Assembly (NCBI RefSeq): GCF_004803835.1 | Contig: NZ_CP012545.1 | Location: 744,001 to 808,000, forward strand | Source: Campylobacter sp. RM6914 | GTDB taxonomy: Bacteria; Campylobacterota; Campylobacteria; Campylobacterales; Campylobacteraceae | DNA length: 64,000 nt | Direction of reading: 5' to 3' | Part shown: positions 39,793-48,400 of the stretch, one piece after another | Numbering within the stretch: the stretch's first letter is position 1 | Layout: every line of letters starts with the position of its first letter | Made by a program: the position numbers and the translations under genes | The notes under the pieces: generated by a model | The model's input: only the letters and a program-made list of their open reading frames with translations | Database searches by the model: none | Told to the model about the DNA's origin: nothing

Positions 39793-40558
39793 GAAGATAA
39801 AAGTCGGCTTTGAAAGCTATGATATAAGTTATGAAATTTTAAATCCAAAATGTGAAAACGCCATATTATTTTTGCATGGCTGGGGTGCAAACAAAGAGAT
39901 AATGAAAAAGGCTTTTGGTGCGCATTTGACAAATTTTTGTCATATTTATGTCGATATGCCTGGTTTTGGAGCAAGCAGTATAAACTCTCCTTTAAAAACA
40001 AAAGACTACGCGAAAATCATTCGTGCTTTTATCGCCGAACTTTCAACTAAACCCGCTATCATCGCAGGTCATAGCTTTGGAGGTAAGGTTGCAACACTAC
40101 TTGAGCCTGCAAATTTAGTTCTTCTAAGCTCTGCTGGCATAGTTGAGAAAAAGCCTTTGTCAGTTAGGTTTAAGATAGCTGTTTTCAAGCTTTTTAAGTT
40201 ACTGGGATTTGGTAAATTCTATAGACTTTTTGCCTCAAAAGATGTAAGCGGGATGAGTAGAATTATGTATGAAACCCTAAAAAACGTTGTTGACGAGGAC
40301 TTTTCATCTAAATTTAAAAATTTTAAAAATAAAGCCTTAATATTTTGGGGTAAAAACGACAGAGCTACCAGTCTAAAAAGTGGCGAGAAGATACATAAAT
40401 TTATAAAAAATAGCGAATTTTTTCCACTTGAGGGCGATCATTTTTTCTTTTTACTTCATGCTAAATTTATATCGCAAACGATAGAAGATGGCATGGGTGT
40501 CGATACTATGGTCGATATAGATTTGCAAGAAGATAGTGGTATAGAGGAGATAAGGTGA
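39782..40558 (+). CDS. Alpha/beta hydrolase
   Basis: A 258-residue serine hydrolase. The oxyanion-hole motif LHGWGANKE is near residue 31, the nucleophile Ser98 is in AGHSFGGK, and the acid is probably Asp in WGKNDRATS and the base His in EGDHFFFL. There is no signal peptide, so it is cytoplasmic. The substrate is not known. It lies between an antitoxin-like gene (11-bp overlap) and murF (4-bp overlap), which suggests translation coupled to murF. A role in peptidoglycan or ester metabolism would be speculation. Confidence 0.86.
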   Translation: MASKKIKVGFESYDISYEILNPKCENAILFLHGWGANKEIMKKAFGAHLTNFCHIYVDMPGFGASSINSPLKTKDYAKIIRAFIAELSTKPAIIAGHSFGGKVATLLEPANLVLLSSAGIVEKKPLSVRFKIAVFKLFKLLGFGKFYRLFASKDVSGMSRIMYETLKNVVDEDFSSKFKNFKNKALIFWGKNDRATSLKSGEKIHKFIKNSEFFPLEGDHFFFLLHAKFISQTIEDGMGVDTMVDIDLQEDSGIEEIR

Positions 40559-41985
40559 GCCTAGAGGAGTTGTTTTTTAATGTTAGTAAGGTATTTTTTA
40601 TTTATGCGATATCGTTTTATACGATAACTTGCTTTCAGTGGTTTTCTTATCGTTTTGAGCGAGTTGTTTTTCATTTTACAAAACCGCTTTGGCACGTTTT
40701 TTTTGCCATAGTTCCGCTTGTTCTTTTTTATACGACTGGAGAGTATTTTTATATTTATTTTTATTTTGCGTATCTGCCAAGTCTTTATTTGTGGCATAAA
40801 AAGCTTGACAAGAAGCTTATTTTTACCGCTAGAATTAAGAGATTTTTTATATTTTTAACACTTGCTGTTGTCTCTTTTGGAGTTATGAATTTTATTATAA
40901 ATGGTAAATTTGATACCGATGTTTTGTTAATTATCGCAGCTTCATTGGTTTTAAGTCATTTTTATGAAAAGATAAATGCTTTAAATTTTAGAAAAAAAGC
41001 CGATAAAAAGCTAGCTCTTTTGCCTAAACTAAAAATAATCCTAATCACTGCAAGTTACGGAAAAACAAGTATCAAAAATTTTCTTTTTGAGCTTTTAAGA
41101 GATGATTTTATATGCCATAAGACACCAAGAAGCGTAAATACTTTGACGGGGCTGATCAAAGACGTAAACGAGAATTTGACTTCGCAGACACAAATTTATA
41201 TAGCCGAAGCAGGCGCTAGACTTAAGGGTGACATAGCTCAGATTACGGAATTTTTAAATCCCCACATTGTCGTAGTTGGTGAGATAGGTGCTCAGCATAT
41301 TGAGTATTTTAAAAGTCTTGAAAACATACGCTCAACAAAGCTTGAGGCGCTTTGTAGTAAAAGGCTTGAAGCAGCTTTTTTACATAGCTCGACATTACAA
41401 AACCCAGATGATAAACAAGAAATTTATGATGAAAGCTTAAGCGATGTAAAGGCTGATCTTAGTGGCTTAAATTTCATACTTGATGGTAAAAGCTATCACG
41501 CAAACTTGCTTGGTAAATTTAATGCCGTAAATTTAGCCGCATGTATAAAAGTGGCTAAAATTCTTGGTGTAAGCGAAGAGAAGATAGATAAAAACCTCTC
41601 AAAAATTAAAAACGTAGAACATCGTTTGCAAAAGATAGAAGCAGGTGGAAAGCTGATAATAGACGATAGCTTTAACGGAAATTTTGCAGGTATGAGTGCT
41701 AGCTATGAGCTTGTGAGCACATTCGAGGGACGAAAGGTATTAATAACTCCCGGTATTGTTGAGTCAAGTCCGCAAGAAAACGAAAGGCTTGGTAGGATCA
41801 TAAATGAAATTTTTGATGTTGTTATGATATCAAGCCCATTAAATGCACAAGCGCTTTTAAAAAGTATAATAAAACCGCAGATAATCATCATAAAAGATAA
41901 GGCTAATATGCAAGAAATTTTGGCAAAAAACACTAAAATAGGCGATGTTGTATTGTTTTCAAACGACGCACCGAGTTTTATGTAA
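40555..41985 (+). CDS. murF: MurF with N-terminal membrane domain
   Basis: A 476-residue UDP-MurNAc-tripeptide--D-Ala-D-Ala ligase. The Mur ligase core begins near residue 155; the ATP loop is ITASYGKTS (164-172), then the metal site region IYIAEAGARLKGDIAQ, GEIGAQHIEYF, and the C-terminal domain with IDDSFNGNFAGM. Residues 1-140 are unlike canonical MurF: they hold four to five hydrophobic helices (about 10-28, 45-75, 97-117, 122-136), so the enzyme should be membrane-tethered. The start is GTG, overlapping the hydrolase stop by 4 bp and preceded by AGGAG. Confidence 0.9.
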   Translation: MSLEELFFNVSKVFFIYAISFYTITCFQWFSYRFERVVFHFTKPLWHVFFAIVPLVLFYTTGEYFYIYFYFAYLPSLYLWHKKLDKKLIFTARIKRFFIFLTLAVVSFGVMNFIINGKFDTDVLLIIAASLVLSHFYEKINALNFRKKADKKLALLPKLKIILITASYGKTSIKNFLFELLRDDFICHKTPRSVNTLTGLIKDVNENLTSQTQIYIAEAGARLKGDIAQITEFLNPHIVVVGEIGAQHIEYFKSLENIRSTKLEALCSKRLEAAFLHSSTLQNPDDKQEIYDESLSDVKADLSGLNFILDGKSYHANLLGKFNAVNLAACIKVAKILGVSEEKIDKNLSKIKNVEHRLQKIEAGGKLIIDDSFNGNFAGMSASYELVSTFEGRKVLITPGIVESSPQENERLGRIINEIFDVVMISSPLNAQALLKSIIKPQIIIIKDKANMQEILAKNTKIGDVVLFSNDAPSFM

Positions 41986-42428
41986 TGAAAAAGATTATAT
42001 TGTTTTTATTTTTTATACTTTTGGCTTTTAGCTTTGACATCGACGACTTTGATAAGGGCATGTATGAGCTAAAAGAGGGAAATTTTAACGCTGCATTTGA
42101 GATATTTTATGCAGGGTGTGAGTCAAATGACGATATGGCTTGCGAGGAGCTAGGGCTTATGTATATAAACGATGAAGTAAGTCCTAAGCTTGATACAAGA
42201 CTAGAAAAAAGAGATAGCTTGGAGCTTGGAATTTTATATTTAATGAAAAGTTGTGATGAGCTTGGTTATCTAAATGCTTGTGAAAATATCTTAAATTTAA
42301 AAGAAAATTTTACGATACAAGATGAAATTATAAAGCGTGCAAAAGAGCGTTATAGCGAGCTTTTTAACGAATTTAACGCAAATGAAAATTTAAAAGAAGA
42401 TAATGCAACTCAAACAAGAGGCGAGTAA
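41985..42428 (+). CDS. Small exported Sel1-like cysteine-pair protein
   Basis: A 147-residue protein with a signal peptide (about residues 1-16, ending LLAFS). One Sel1-like repeat with paired cysteines is clear (GCESNDDMACEELGLMY, Cys-x7-Cys), with a second pair nearby (SCDELGYLNACEN). This resembles small Helicobacter cysteine-rich Hcp proteins, which are secreted or periplasmic. The N-terminal DKGMYELKEGNFNAAFEIF is TPR-like. It overlaps the murF stop. The C-terminus ends 4 bp from the convergent Sel1-like gene. Confidence 0.72.
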   Translation: MKKIILFLFFILLAFSFDIDDFDKGMYELKEGNFNAAFEIFYAGCESNDDMACEELGLMYINDEVSPKLDTRLEKRDSLELGILYLMKSCDELGYLNACENILNLKENFTIQDEIIKRAKERYSELFNEFNANENLKEDNATQTRGE

Positions 42429-42441
42429 AATTTAATCGCCT
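42419..42441. terminator. Hairpin across converging gene ends
   Basis: AGGCGA and TCGCCT pair around an 11-nt loop and can extend with a small bulge through flanking CAAG and CTTG. It spans both stop codons of the convergent Sel1-like genes, so it may act as a bidirectional terminator. The U tract is weak on both strands. Confidence 0.45.
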
Positions 42442-42710
42442 ATCTTGCTTTTGTTAGCGTCAGGAATTTCTAACGATATGATCGCGAAGTCATGGCATGC
42501 GCTCATGTTGCCAAGCTCACAACCAAGGTTATAATACTCTGCGGCTTTGGCTTGATTTTTTTGCATTTCAAATATAATGCCAAGACGGTAACAGTCCTTT
42601 GCAACCGAGTTTTTACACCCTTGCTCTAAGGCGCTCATTTCTTGTGTTATATCGCTTTGGTCTGCAAAAATTTGTATAAACATAAACACGCACGCAAGTA
42701 AAATTCTCAT
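42432..42710 (-). CDS. Small exported Sel1-repeat protein
   Basis: A 92-residue protein with a signal peptide (residues 1-16, cleaved near IFA-DQ). Two Sel1-like repeats each carry a Cys-x7-Cys pair: GCKNSVAKDCYRLG and GCELGNMSACHDFA. Such disulphide-linked helix pairs are typical of Hcp-like periplasmic proteins in Helicobacter and Campylobacter. Function is unknown; a role in protein-protein contact or cell-wall binding is usual for the fold. Its start overlaps the ackA stop by 1 bp, so it is the last gene of the pta-ackA transcript. Confidence 0.75.
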   Translation of the reverse strand: MRILLACVFMFIQIFADQSDITQEMSALEQGCKNSVAKDCYRLGIIFEMQKNQAKAAEYYNLGCELGNMSACHDFAIISLEIPDANKSKIGD

Positions 42711-43906
42711 TATTTACCTCTGTTTTCTATGATTTTTTTTGTCTCTCTTGCTATTTCAAGCTCTTCATTTGTCGGTATTACAAAGACCTTTGTTCTAGCA
42801 TCGTCCTCATCAAGACATCTTTCTGATGAATTTGAGGTATCAAAATTTAAATCGTGGTTGATATGAATGCCTAAAATTTTTAGATCATCACAAATTTTTT
42901 GGCGTGTGTTTGGAGCATTTTCGCCGATACCACCGGTAAAGATTATCGCATCAACTCTGCCTAAAACTGCGTAATATGCACCGATATATTTTTTGACACG
43001 GTAACAAAACATATCAAAAGCAAGTTTTGCTCGTTCGTCGCTTTGCATTTTAGCAACCACATCTCTCATGTCACTTGAGCCACAAATTCCAAATAGCCCG
43101 CTTTTTTTATTTAAAAATGTATCTATCTCGTCCCATTTTAGCACGTTTGCGTTTAGCAGATAGACAAGTGCTGCAGGGTCTATGTCGCCACTTCTAGTTC
43201 CCATTATAAGTCCTTCAAGCGGACTAAGTCCCATAGAAGTATCTACGCTTTTTCCATTTTGCACCGCACATACGCTAGCGCCATTGCCAAGATGAAGGGA
43301 AATGGCGTTAAATTTATCGTGATCTATACCCATTAAGGTCGCCGCGCGTTTGCAAACATAATTATGAGAAGTGCCGTGAAAGCCGTATTTTCTTATATGA
43401 TGTTCTTTGCAAATTTCATATGGAAGAGCGTATCTATAGGCGTATTCTGGCATGCTTTGGTGAAACACCGTGTCAAAAACAACTACATGCGGGACGTTTT
43501 TACTACTTTGCATTGCGTTTTTAATCCCCGCTATATGTCCTGGGTTATGAAGAGGTGCCAGTGGGCTGGTCTCTTCTATCTTTTTTATAACTTCATCGTT
43601 TACTAGCATAGAGCTAAAGAAATTTTCTCCTCCATGGACGATGCGATGTCCTATGCCGTCAAGTTCGCTTAGATCATGAAGAGTGTTTGACTCTCTAAAT
43701 AGCTCATTCATAACCTCAAGTCCCTCGTGGTGATCTTGTATGGGTAAAAATTTTTCATAAACTTTTCCGTTTGCTTTTAAAACGGCTCTTGATTTTTCCG
43801 CACCGATTTGCTCGATTATCCCGCTTGCGATACTCTCTTCATTTTGCATTAAAAATAGTTGAAATTTTATAGAACTACTTCCGGAATTTAAAACTAAAAT
43901 TTTCAT
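42710..43906 (-). CDS. ackA: Acetate kinase
   Basis: A 398-residue ASKHA-fold kinase interconverting acetyl phosphate plus ADP with acetate plus ATP. Signature 1, [14 protein letters not shown], is at residues 4-17, with HRIVHGGE and the second signature [13 protein letters not shown] downstream, and the ATP site [12 protein letters not shown] (here [12 protein letters not shown]). It pairs with pta, which begins one base beyond its start codon side, and the two form the acetate overflow and acetyl phosphate pathway. Confidence 0.95.
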   Translation of the reverse strand: MKILVLNSGSSSIKFQLFLMQNEESIASGIIEQIGAEKSRAVLKANGKVYEKFLPIQDHHEGLEVMNELFRESNTLHDLSELDGIGHRIVHGGENFFSSMLVNDEVIKKIEETSPLAPLHNPGHIAGIKNAMQSSKNVPHVVVFDTVFHQSMPEYAYRYALPYEICKEHHIRKYGFHGTSHNYVCKRAATLMGIDHDKFNAISLHLGNGASVCAVQNGKSVDTSMGLSPLEGLIMGTRSGDIDPAALVYLLNANVLKWDEIDTFLNKKSGLFGICGSSDMRDVVAKMQSDERAKLAFDMFCYRVKKYIGAYYAVLGRVDAIIFTGGIGENAPNTRQKICDDLKILGIHINHDLNFDTSNSSERCLDEDDARTKVFVIPTNEELEIARETKKIIENRGK

Positions 43907-43907
43907 A

Positions 43908-45278
43908 TTACTCTCCTGCTTGTATGGCGCTTATTAGGACTGTATTTACTATATCTTCAACCAAACAACCGCGACTTAGATCATTTACAGGCTTGTTTAG
44001 TCCTTGAAGCACAGGACCCATCGCAACGGCATTTGCACTTCTTTGGACGGCTTTATAGCAGATATTTCCGCAGTTTAAATTTGGAAAGATAAATACATTT
44101 GCTTGTCCTGCTACATCTGAATTTGGCATTTTTTTGGCTGCCACATCCATATCTATCGCCGCGTCGTATTGTATCGGTGCGGCTATTTTTAAACTAGGAA
44201 CAAGCTCTAGCGCTATCCTCGCAGCTTCTTTTACAAATTCCACATCTTTTCCGCTTCCACTATTTGCGGTTGAGTAGCTTAACATAGCTATGCGTGGCTC
44301 TATACCAAAAGAAATAGCGCTTTTTGCCGTGCTAACAACTATGCTTGCAAGCTCTTCTTCGTTTGGATTTGGCGTTATAGCGCAGTCGGCAAAGGCAAAA
44401 ATTTCCTCATCCATCGCCATAAAAAATACGCCAGAAACCAGTTTTGTGTCCGGTTTTGTTTTGATTATCTGAAGGGCAGGGCGTATGGTGTCAGCAGAGC
44501 TTGTATTTGCCCCGCTTACCATAGCATCAGCCAAGCCTTCATAAACCAACATGGTGGCAAAATAAGTCGGATCGCACGCCATTTCGCGCGCTTTTTCTAT
44601 ACTAATACCTTTTGTTTTTCTAAGCTCGTAAATTTTATCGGCAAAGTCATTTGAGTGGTTGTTTTGTTTTGGATTTATGATAGTAGCTTTTTTTAGATCA
44701 AGTCCTAGTTTTAAAGCGTTTTTGTCTATTTTGTTTTTATCGCCCAAAAGTGTGATCTTAACCGCATCTTGTTTTAATAAAATGTCGGCTGCTTTTAAAA
44801 TTCTCTCATCTTCACTCTCTACTAAAACTACGTTTTTATGAAATTTCTTTGCTCTTTTTGCAAGATCGTATGCAAATTTATAAGGCGTGATTATATTTTG
44901 TGTTGAAGCTAAAATTTCATCTACACTATCGGTTATTAAAAGCTTTGAATTTTTATTTAGGCTTTTTAATGCCTTTAAATTTTTTAGCTCAAATATCGGA
45001 GCATTTAAATTTTTTGCGATTTTTAAATTTAGCTCATTTTTCCCAAACACGCTAAAACTTTCGCAACCTTTTATGATAACAAAGTCGTTTTGTGCTTTTA
45101 AATTTTCAAATTTTTCTATGAGTTTAAGGAAAAATTCCTTTTCGTTGGAGTTTGTAAAATCATCTTTATCTTGTTGTGTAAAAAATATTTCAAATTCTGC
45201 GATATTTTTAAATTTGTTTAAGATATTTCGCTTAAAATAAGAGAAATTTTCATCGCAAATAGTGTAACAAAAATTCAT
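43908..45278 (-). CDS. pta: Phosphate acetyltransferase
   Basis: A 456-residue enzyme converting acetyl-CoA and phosphate to acetyl phosphate. The catalytic PTA/PTB domain spans about residues 130-456 ([56 protein letters not shown]). The N-terminal ~125 residues are a reduced version of the regulatory part found in the 700-residue E. coli enzyme. One base separates it from ackA. It is divergent from flgH, leaving 70 bp that include a sigma-54 promoter for flgH. Confidence 0.93.
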   Translation of the reverse strand: MNFCYTICDENFSYFKRNILNKFKNIAEFEIFFTQQDKDDFTNSNEKEFFLKLIEKFENLKAQNDFVIIKGCESFSVFGKNELNLKIAKNLNAPIFELKNLKALKSLNKNSKLLITDSVDEILASTQNIITPYKFAYDLAKRAKKFHKNVVLVESEDERILKAADILLKQDAVKITLLGDKNKIDKNALKLGLDLKKATIINPKQNNHSNDFADKIYELRKTKGISIEKAREMACDPTYFATMLVYEGLADAMVSGANTSSADTIRPALQIIKTKPDTKLVSGVFFMAMDEEIFAFADCAITPNPNEEELASIVVSTAKSAISFGIEPRIAMLSYSTANSGSGKDVEFVKEAARIALELVPSLKIAAPIQYDAAIDMDVAAKKMPNSDVAGQANVFIFPNLNCGNICYKAVQRSANAVAMGPVLQGLNKPVNDLSRGCLVEDIVNTVLISAIQAGE

Positions 45279-45291
45279 CCTGAAACCTTTT

Positions 45292-45309
45292 TTGGAACTT
45301 TATTTGCTT
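45292..45309 (+). promoter_or_regulatory. Sigma-54 (RpoN) promoter of flgH
   Basis: TTGGAAC-TTTAT-TTGCTT gives GG at 45294-45295 and GC at 45306-45307, exactly ten bases apart as required for the -24/-12 elements. The expected transcription start near 45319 leaves a 30-nt leader with AAGG before the ATG at 45349. Rod, ring and hook genes in Campylobacter are RpoN-controlled, which fits. Confidence 0.8.
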
Positions 45310-45348
45310 GATTTTAGCATAAAAATAGAAAAATTTTTAAGGTTTTTT

Positions 45349-46056
45349 ATGAGAATTAGAAATTGTATGACGATTTTTGCTACGAGTTTACTTTTTTTAG
45401 GTTGCACCCCAAGCGTTGATCCGCATATTAATATGGAGCCACCGGTTTATGTCGAGCAACTACCGTCAAAAGATAGTGGAAGTGGTCAAAGTAACGCAGG
45501 AAGTCTTTACGGTCGCGGAAAAGACCCGTTATTTTCGGATCGTAAAGCTATGAATGTAAATGATATCGTAACTATCGTGATATCAGAGACTGCAAGTCAA
45601 ACATCAACAGGAAGCAAACAAACAAGTAAAAACAGCACAACCTCTTTGGGAGCCGGTACTTTTACTGCAGGAGGCTCACCGTTATCAAATGTAGCAAGAC
45701 AGCTAAATAAATACGGCAACATAGGCTTTAGTGCAGGCGGAGAGAATTCTTTTAATGGCAGCGGAACAACAAGTAGAAACGAGCGCTTTAACGCAACTAT
45801 CTCGGCACGTATAATTAAAATTTTAAATAATGGCAATTATTTCATAGAGGGCAATCGCGAACTTTTAATAAACGGTGAAAAGCAGATTATGCAAGTAAGC
45901 GGTGTTATACGCCCGTATGACATTTCTCAAACAAACGAAATAGACTCAAGATATATCGCTGACGCAAAAATTTTATATAAAACAGAGGGTGATGTTGATA
46001 GATCTACCAAAAAACCATGGGGAACTCGCATAATGGAAGCCATCTGGCCTTTTTAA
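45349..46056 (+). CDS. flgH: Flagellar L-ring lipoprotein FlgH
   Basis: A 235-residue outer-membrane lipoprotein forming the L ring of the flagellar basal body. The lipobox LLFLGC places the lipidated Cys at about residue 19. Family motifs are SLYGRGKDPLFSDRKAMNV, NDIVTIVISE and the C-terminal ANGNREL-like FIEGNRELLINGEKQIM, VSGVIRPYDIS and ADAKILYKTEGD. The ATG at 45349 has AAGG upstream; starts further upstream would fall in the promoter. It is transcribed alone from a sigma-54 promoter and followed by a hairpin. Confidence 0.94.
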   Translation: MRIRNCMTIFATSLLFLGCTPSVDPHINMEPPVYVEQLPSKDSGSGQSNAGSLYGRGKDPLFSDRKAMNVNDIVTIVISETASQTSTGSKQTSKNSTTSLGAGTFTAGGSPLSNVARQLNKYGNIGFSAGGENSFNGSGTTSRNERFNATISARIIKILNNGNYFIEGNRELLINGEKQIMQVSGVIRPYDISQTNEIDSRYIADAKILYKTEGDVDRSTKKPWGTRIMEAIWPF

Positions 46057-46066
46057 TGCTTCAAAT

Positions 46067-46099
46067 TTAAACGGCTCACTCACTTGAGGGGTCGTTTAA
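46067..46099 (+). terminator. Candidate terminator after flgH
   Basis: AAACGGCTC pairs with the segment ending GTCGTTT, including two G-U pairs, with an extra two A-T pairs at the base. It lies 10 bp past the stop. AU-rich sequence follows but no strict U run. Confidence 0.4.
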
Positions 46100-46167
46100 T
46101 AAATTTAAACTACGTAAAAATTTCAAAAAGTGTAACAAAAATTTTTAATTTATGCTTAAATTTGATC

Positions 46168-46183
46168 AAAATCATGTGATTTT
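46168..46183. promoter_or_regulatory. Palindrome overlapping the ilvB promoter -35 position
   Basis: AAAATCA and TGATTTT are perfect inverted copies separated by 2 bp. The site ends 14 bp before the TATAAT box, where a repressor or activator dimer would act on ilvB. The binding protein is unknown. Confidence 0.5.
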
Positions 46184-46197
46184 AACGTAATTTGAGA

Positions 46198-46203
46198 TAT
46201 AAT
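46198..46203 (+). promoter_or_regulatory. -10 box of ilvB
   Basis: A perfect TATAAT in TTGAGATATAATCT, 34 bp before the ATG, gives a leader of roughly 28 nt. That is too short for a peptide attenuator, so control should be at initiation. Confidence 0.65.
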
Positions 46204-46237
46204 CTAACACAAATTTTTAAAAGTAAGGCGATAAATA

Positions 46238-47932
46238 ATGAAAGAGTTAAACGGCTCACAAATGATCAGCGAAGCGCTTAAACTCGAGGGTGTCGAAGTT
46301 GTTTTTGGCTATCCTGGCGGTGCTGCGCTAAATATCTATGATGAAACATATAAGCAAGAGTATTTTAGACATGTTCTTACTCGTCATGAGCAAGCAGCCG
46401 TTCATGCTGCAGACGGTTATGCGCGTGCTAGCGGTAAAGTAGGAGTTGCTTTTGTTACTTCAGGACCAGGATTTACAAATGCCGTTACGGGCTTAGCTAC
46501 GGCATATAGCGATAGCATCCCTTTGGTGCTCATTAGCGGACAAGTCGCCACATCACTAATCGGAACAGACGCATTTCAAGAGATAGATGCGGTCGGCATA
46601 TCCCGTCCCTGTGTTAAGCATAACTACTTAGTTAAAAATATTGAAGAGTTGCCTAGAATTTTAAAAGAAGCGTTTTATATAGCTCGCACCGGACGACCGG
46701 GTCCTGTTCATGTCGATATACCAAAGGATATAACTGCTGCTATAGGAAAATTTGAGTATCCAAAAGAGATAAATATCCCGACATACAAGCCTACTTATAA
46801 GGGCAACGCAAAACAGATAAAAAAAGCTGCCGAGATCATCGAAGCAAGCAATAGACCGCTGCTTTATATAGGAGGCGGTGCGATCATAAGCGGAGCTAGT
46901 GAGCTAATTAGAGAATTTGCTAAAAAGACAGGAATTCCTGCCATAACTACGCTTATGGGGCTTGGTGTTATGAGAGATGATGACGAGTTAAATTTAGGCA
47001 TGGCAGGTATGCACGGAAGTTATGTTGCTAACATGGCTCTTAGCGAAAGCGATCTTTTGATAGCCTTGGGAGCTAGGTTTGACGATAGGATAACAGGTAA
47101 ATTAAGCGAATTTGCAAAACACGCTAAGATAATTCACGTAGACATCGATCCAAGCTCTATCTCAAAAATAGTTAATGCACATTTTCCGATAGTTGGCGAT
47201 CTAAAATCAGTTCTTAGTGAACTCATGGGTCGCATAAATGCTAAACCTGAAAACTTTGAAAAATGGCGTGAAATTTTAGCTCGCTACAACTCTTTGTATC
47301 CTTTGAAATACACAGATAGCGAGGAAGTTTTAAAACCTCAGTGGGTTATAGAAAAAACATCACAAATGGTAGGCGATGATGTAGTTGTGTCCACCGATGT
47401 TGGACAACATCAGATGTGGGTTGCGCAATTTTTTGCCTTTAACAAACCTAGACAGCTTGTAACAAGCGGTGGTCAAGGGACTATGGGCTTTGGTTTACCT
47501 GCTGCTCTTGGTGCAAAATGGGCTGTTGGCGATAAGCCTGTTATAAATTTTACCGGCGATGGTTCTATTCTTATGAATATCCAAGAGCTTATGACCTCGG
47601 TTGTTGATAAAAAGCCAGTTGTAAATATCATCTTAAACAACAGCTTTTTGGGTATGGTTCGTCAGTGGCAGACATTTTTCTATGAGCATAGATATTCAAA
47701 CACTGATCTTAGTATCCAGCCTGACTTTGTCAAGCTTGCGGAAAGTTTTGGTGGAGTAGGTTTTAGGGTAAAAACCAAAAAAGAATTTGAAGATGCGTTA
47801 AACACAGCACTTAAGAGCGATAAAATTTCACTTATCGACGTCGTGGTAGATCGCTTTGAAAATGTTCTTCCGATGGTTCCTGCAGGGGCTGCGATATACA
47901 ACATGATACTTGATGATAAGGGTCAAAAATGA
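46238..47932 (+). CDS. ilvB: Acetolactate synthase large subunit
   Basis: A 564-residue thiamine diphosphate enzyme making acetolactate and acetohydroxybutyrate for valine, leucine and isoleucine. The catalytic Glu is in TRHEQAAVHAADGYARASG (near 49). A FAD-binding middle domain (GLGVMRDDDELNLGMAGMHG), and the ThDP motif GDGSILMNIQELMTSV followed by NNSFLGMVRQWQ, are all present. AAGG precedes the ATG. It overlaps ilvN by 4 bp. Confidence 0.95.
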   Translation: MKELNGSQMISEALKLEGVEVVFGYPGGAALNIYDETYKQEYFRHVLTRHEQAAVHAADGYARASGKVGVAFVTSGPGFTNAVTGLATAYSDSIPLVLISGQVATSLIGTDAFQEIDAVGISRPCVKHNYLVKNIEELPRILKEAFYIARTGRPGPVHVDIPKDITAAIGKFEYPKEINIPTYKPTYKGNAKQIKKAAEIIEASNRPLLYIGGGAIISGASELIREFAKKTGIPAITTLMGLGVMRDDDELNLGMAGMHGSYVANMALSESDLLIALGARFDDRITGKLSEFAKHAKIIHVDIDPSSISKIVNAHFPIVGDLKSVLSELMGRINAKPENFEKWREILARYNSLYPLKYTDSEEVLKPQWVIEKTSQMVGDDVVVSTDVGQHQMWVAQFFAFNKPRQLVTSGGQGTMGFGLPAALGAKWAVGDKPVINFTGDGSILMNIQELMTSVVDKKPVVNIILNNSFLGMVRQWQTFFYEHRYSNTDLSIQPDFVKLAESFGGVGFRVKTKKEFEDALNTALKSDKISLIDVVVDRFENVLPMVPAGAAIYNMILDDKGQK

Positions 47933-48399
47933 GTGCAATAAGAAGAGTAATATCAGTTATAGTTTTAAACGAACACGGAGTTTTATCTAGGATCTCAGGG
48001 CTTTTTGCCGGGCGAGGTTACAATATCGACAGTCTTACTGTTGCCCCTATCCCTGAAAGCGGTTTTTCTCGTTTAAGTATCGTTACAAGCGGAGATGAGC
48101 GAGTTTTAGAGCAGATAGTAAAGCAACTTCACAAGCTCATACCCACTTACAAGGTTATAGAAAGCGGTGAATTTGTGGAAAAAGAGATGGCTCTTATCAA
48201 AATTCCTCTAAATGAAAATTTTGGTGGGCTTGATGCGATACTAAAAGCATATAATGGAAGCGTGGCAAATACAAATGAAAACTATATCATTGTTATGGTT
48301 GCCGATGATGCAAATAGGATAGATAATTTCCTAAAAGCGATAAAGAAATTTAATCCGGTAGACATCGTTCGCGGTGGATCGGTTTTGATGGATATATAA
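47929..48399 (+). CDS. ilvN: Acetolactate synthase regulatory (small) subunit
   Basis: A 156-residue regulatory subunit with an N-terminal ACT domain (residues 4-75, RVISVIVLNEHGVLSRISGL then FAGRGYNIDSLTVAP) and a C-terminal ALS small-subunit domain (EMALIKIPLNE onward). It activates the large subunit and confers valine feedback inhibition. It overlaps ilvB by 4 bp; lpxD begins 1 bp after its stop. Confidence 0.94.
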   Translation: MSAIRRVISVIVLNEHGVLSRISGLFAGRGYNIDSLTVAPIPESGFSRLSIVTSGDERVLEQIVKQLHKLIPTYKVIESGEFVEKEMALIKIPLNENFGGLDAILKAYNGSVANTNENYIIVMVADDANRIDNFLKAIKKFNPVDIVRGGSVLMDI

Positions 48400-48400
48400 G

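Noticed and set aside
45292-45348. Upstream TTG/ATG start for flgH giving a longer N-terminus
   Set aside because: The extension would overlap the sigma-54 promoter and push the lipobox too far from the N-terminus.
46071-46256. Shared TAAACGGCTCAC string after flgH and inside the start of ilvB
   Set aside because: Only 12 bp, and the second copy is ordinary coding sequence (LNGSQ); probably chance.
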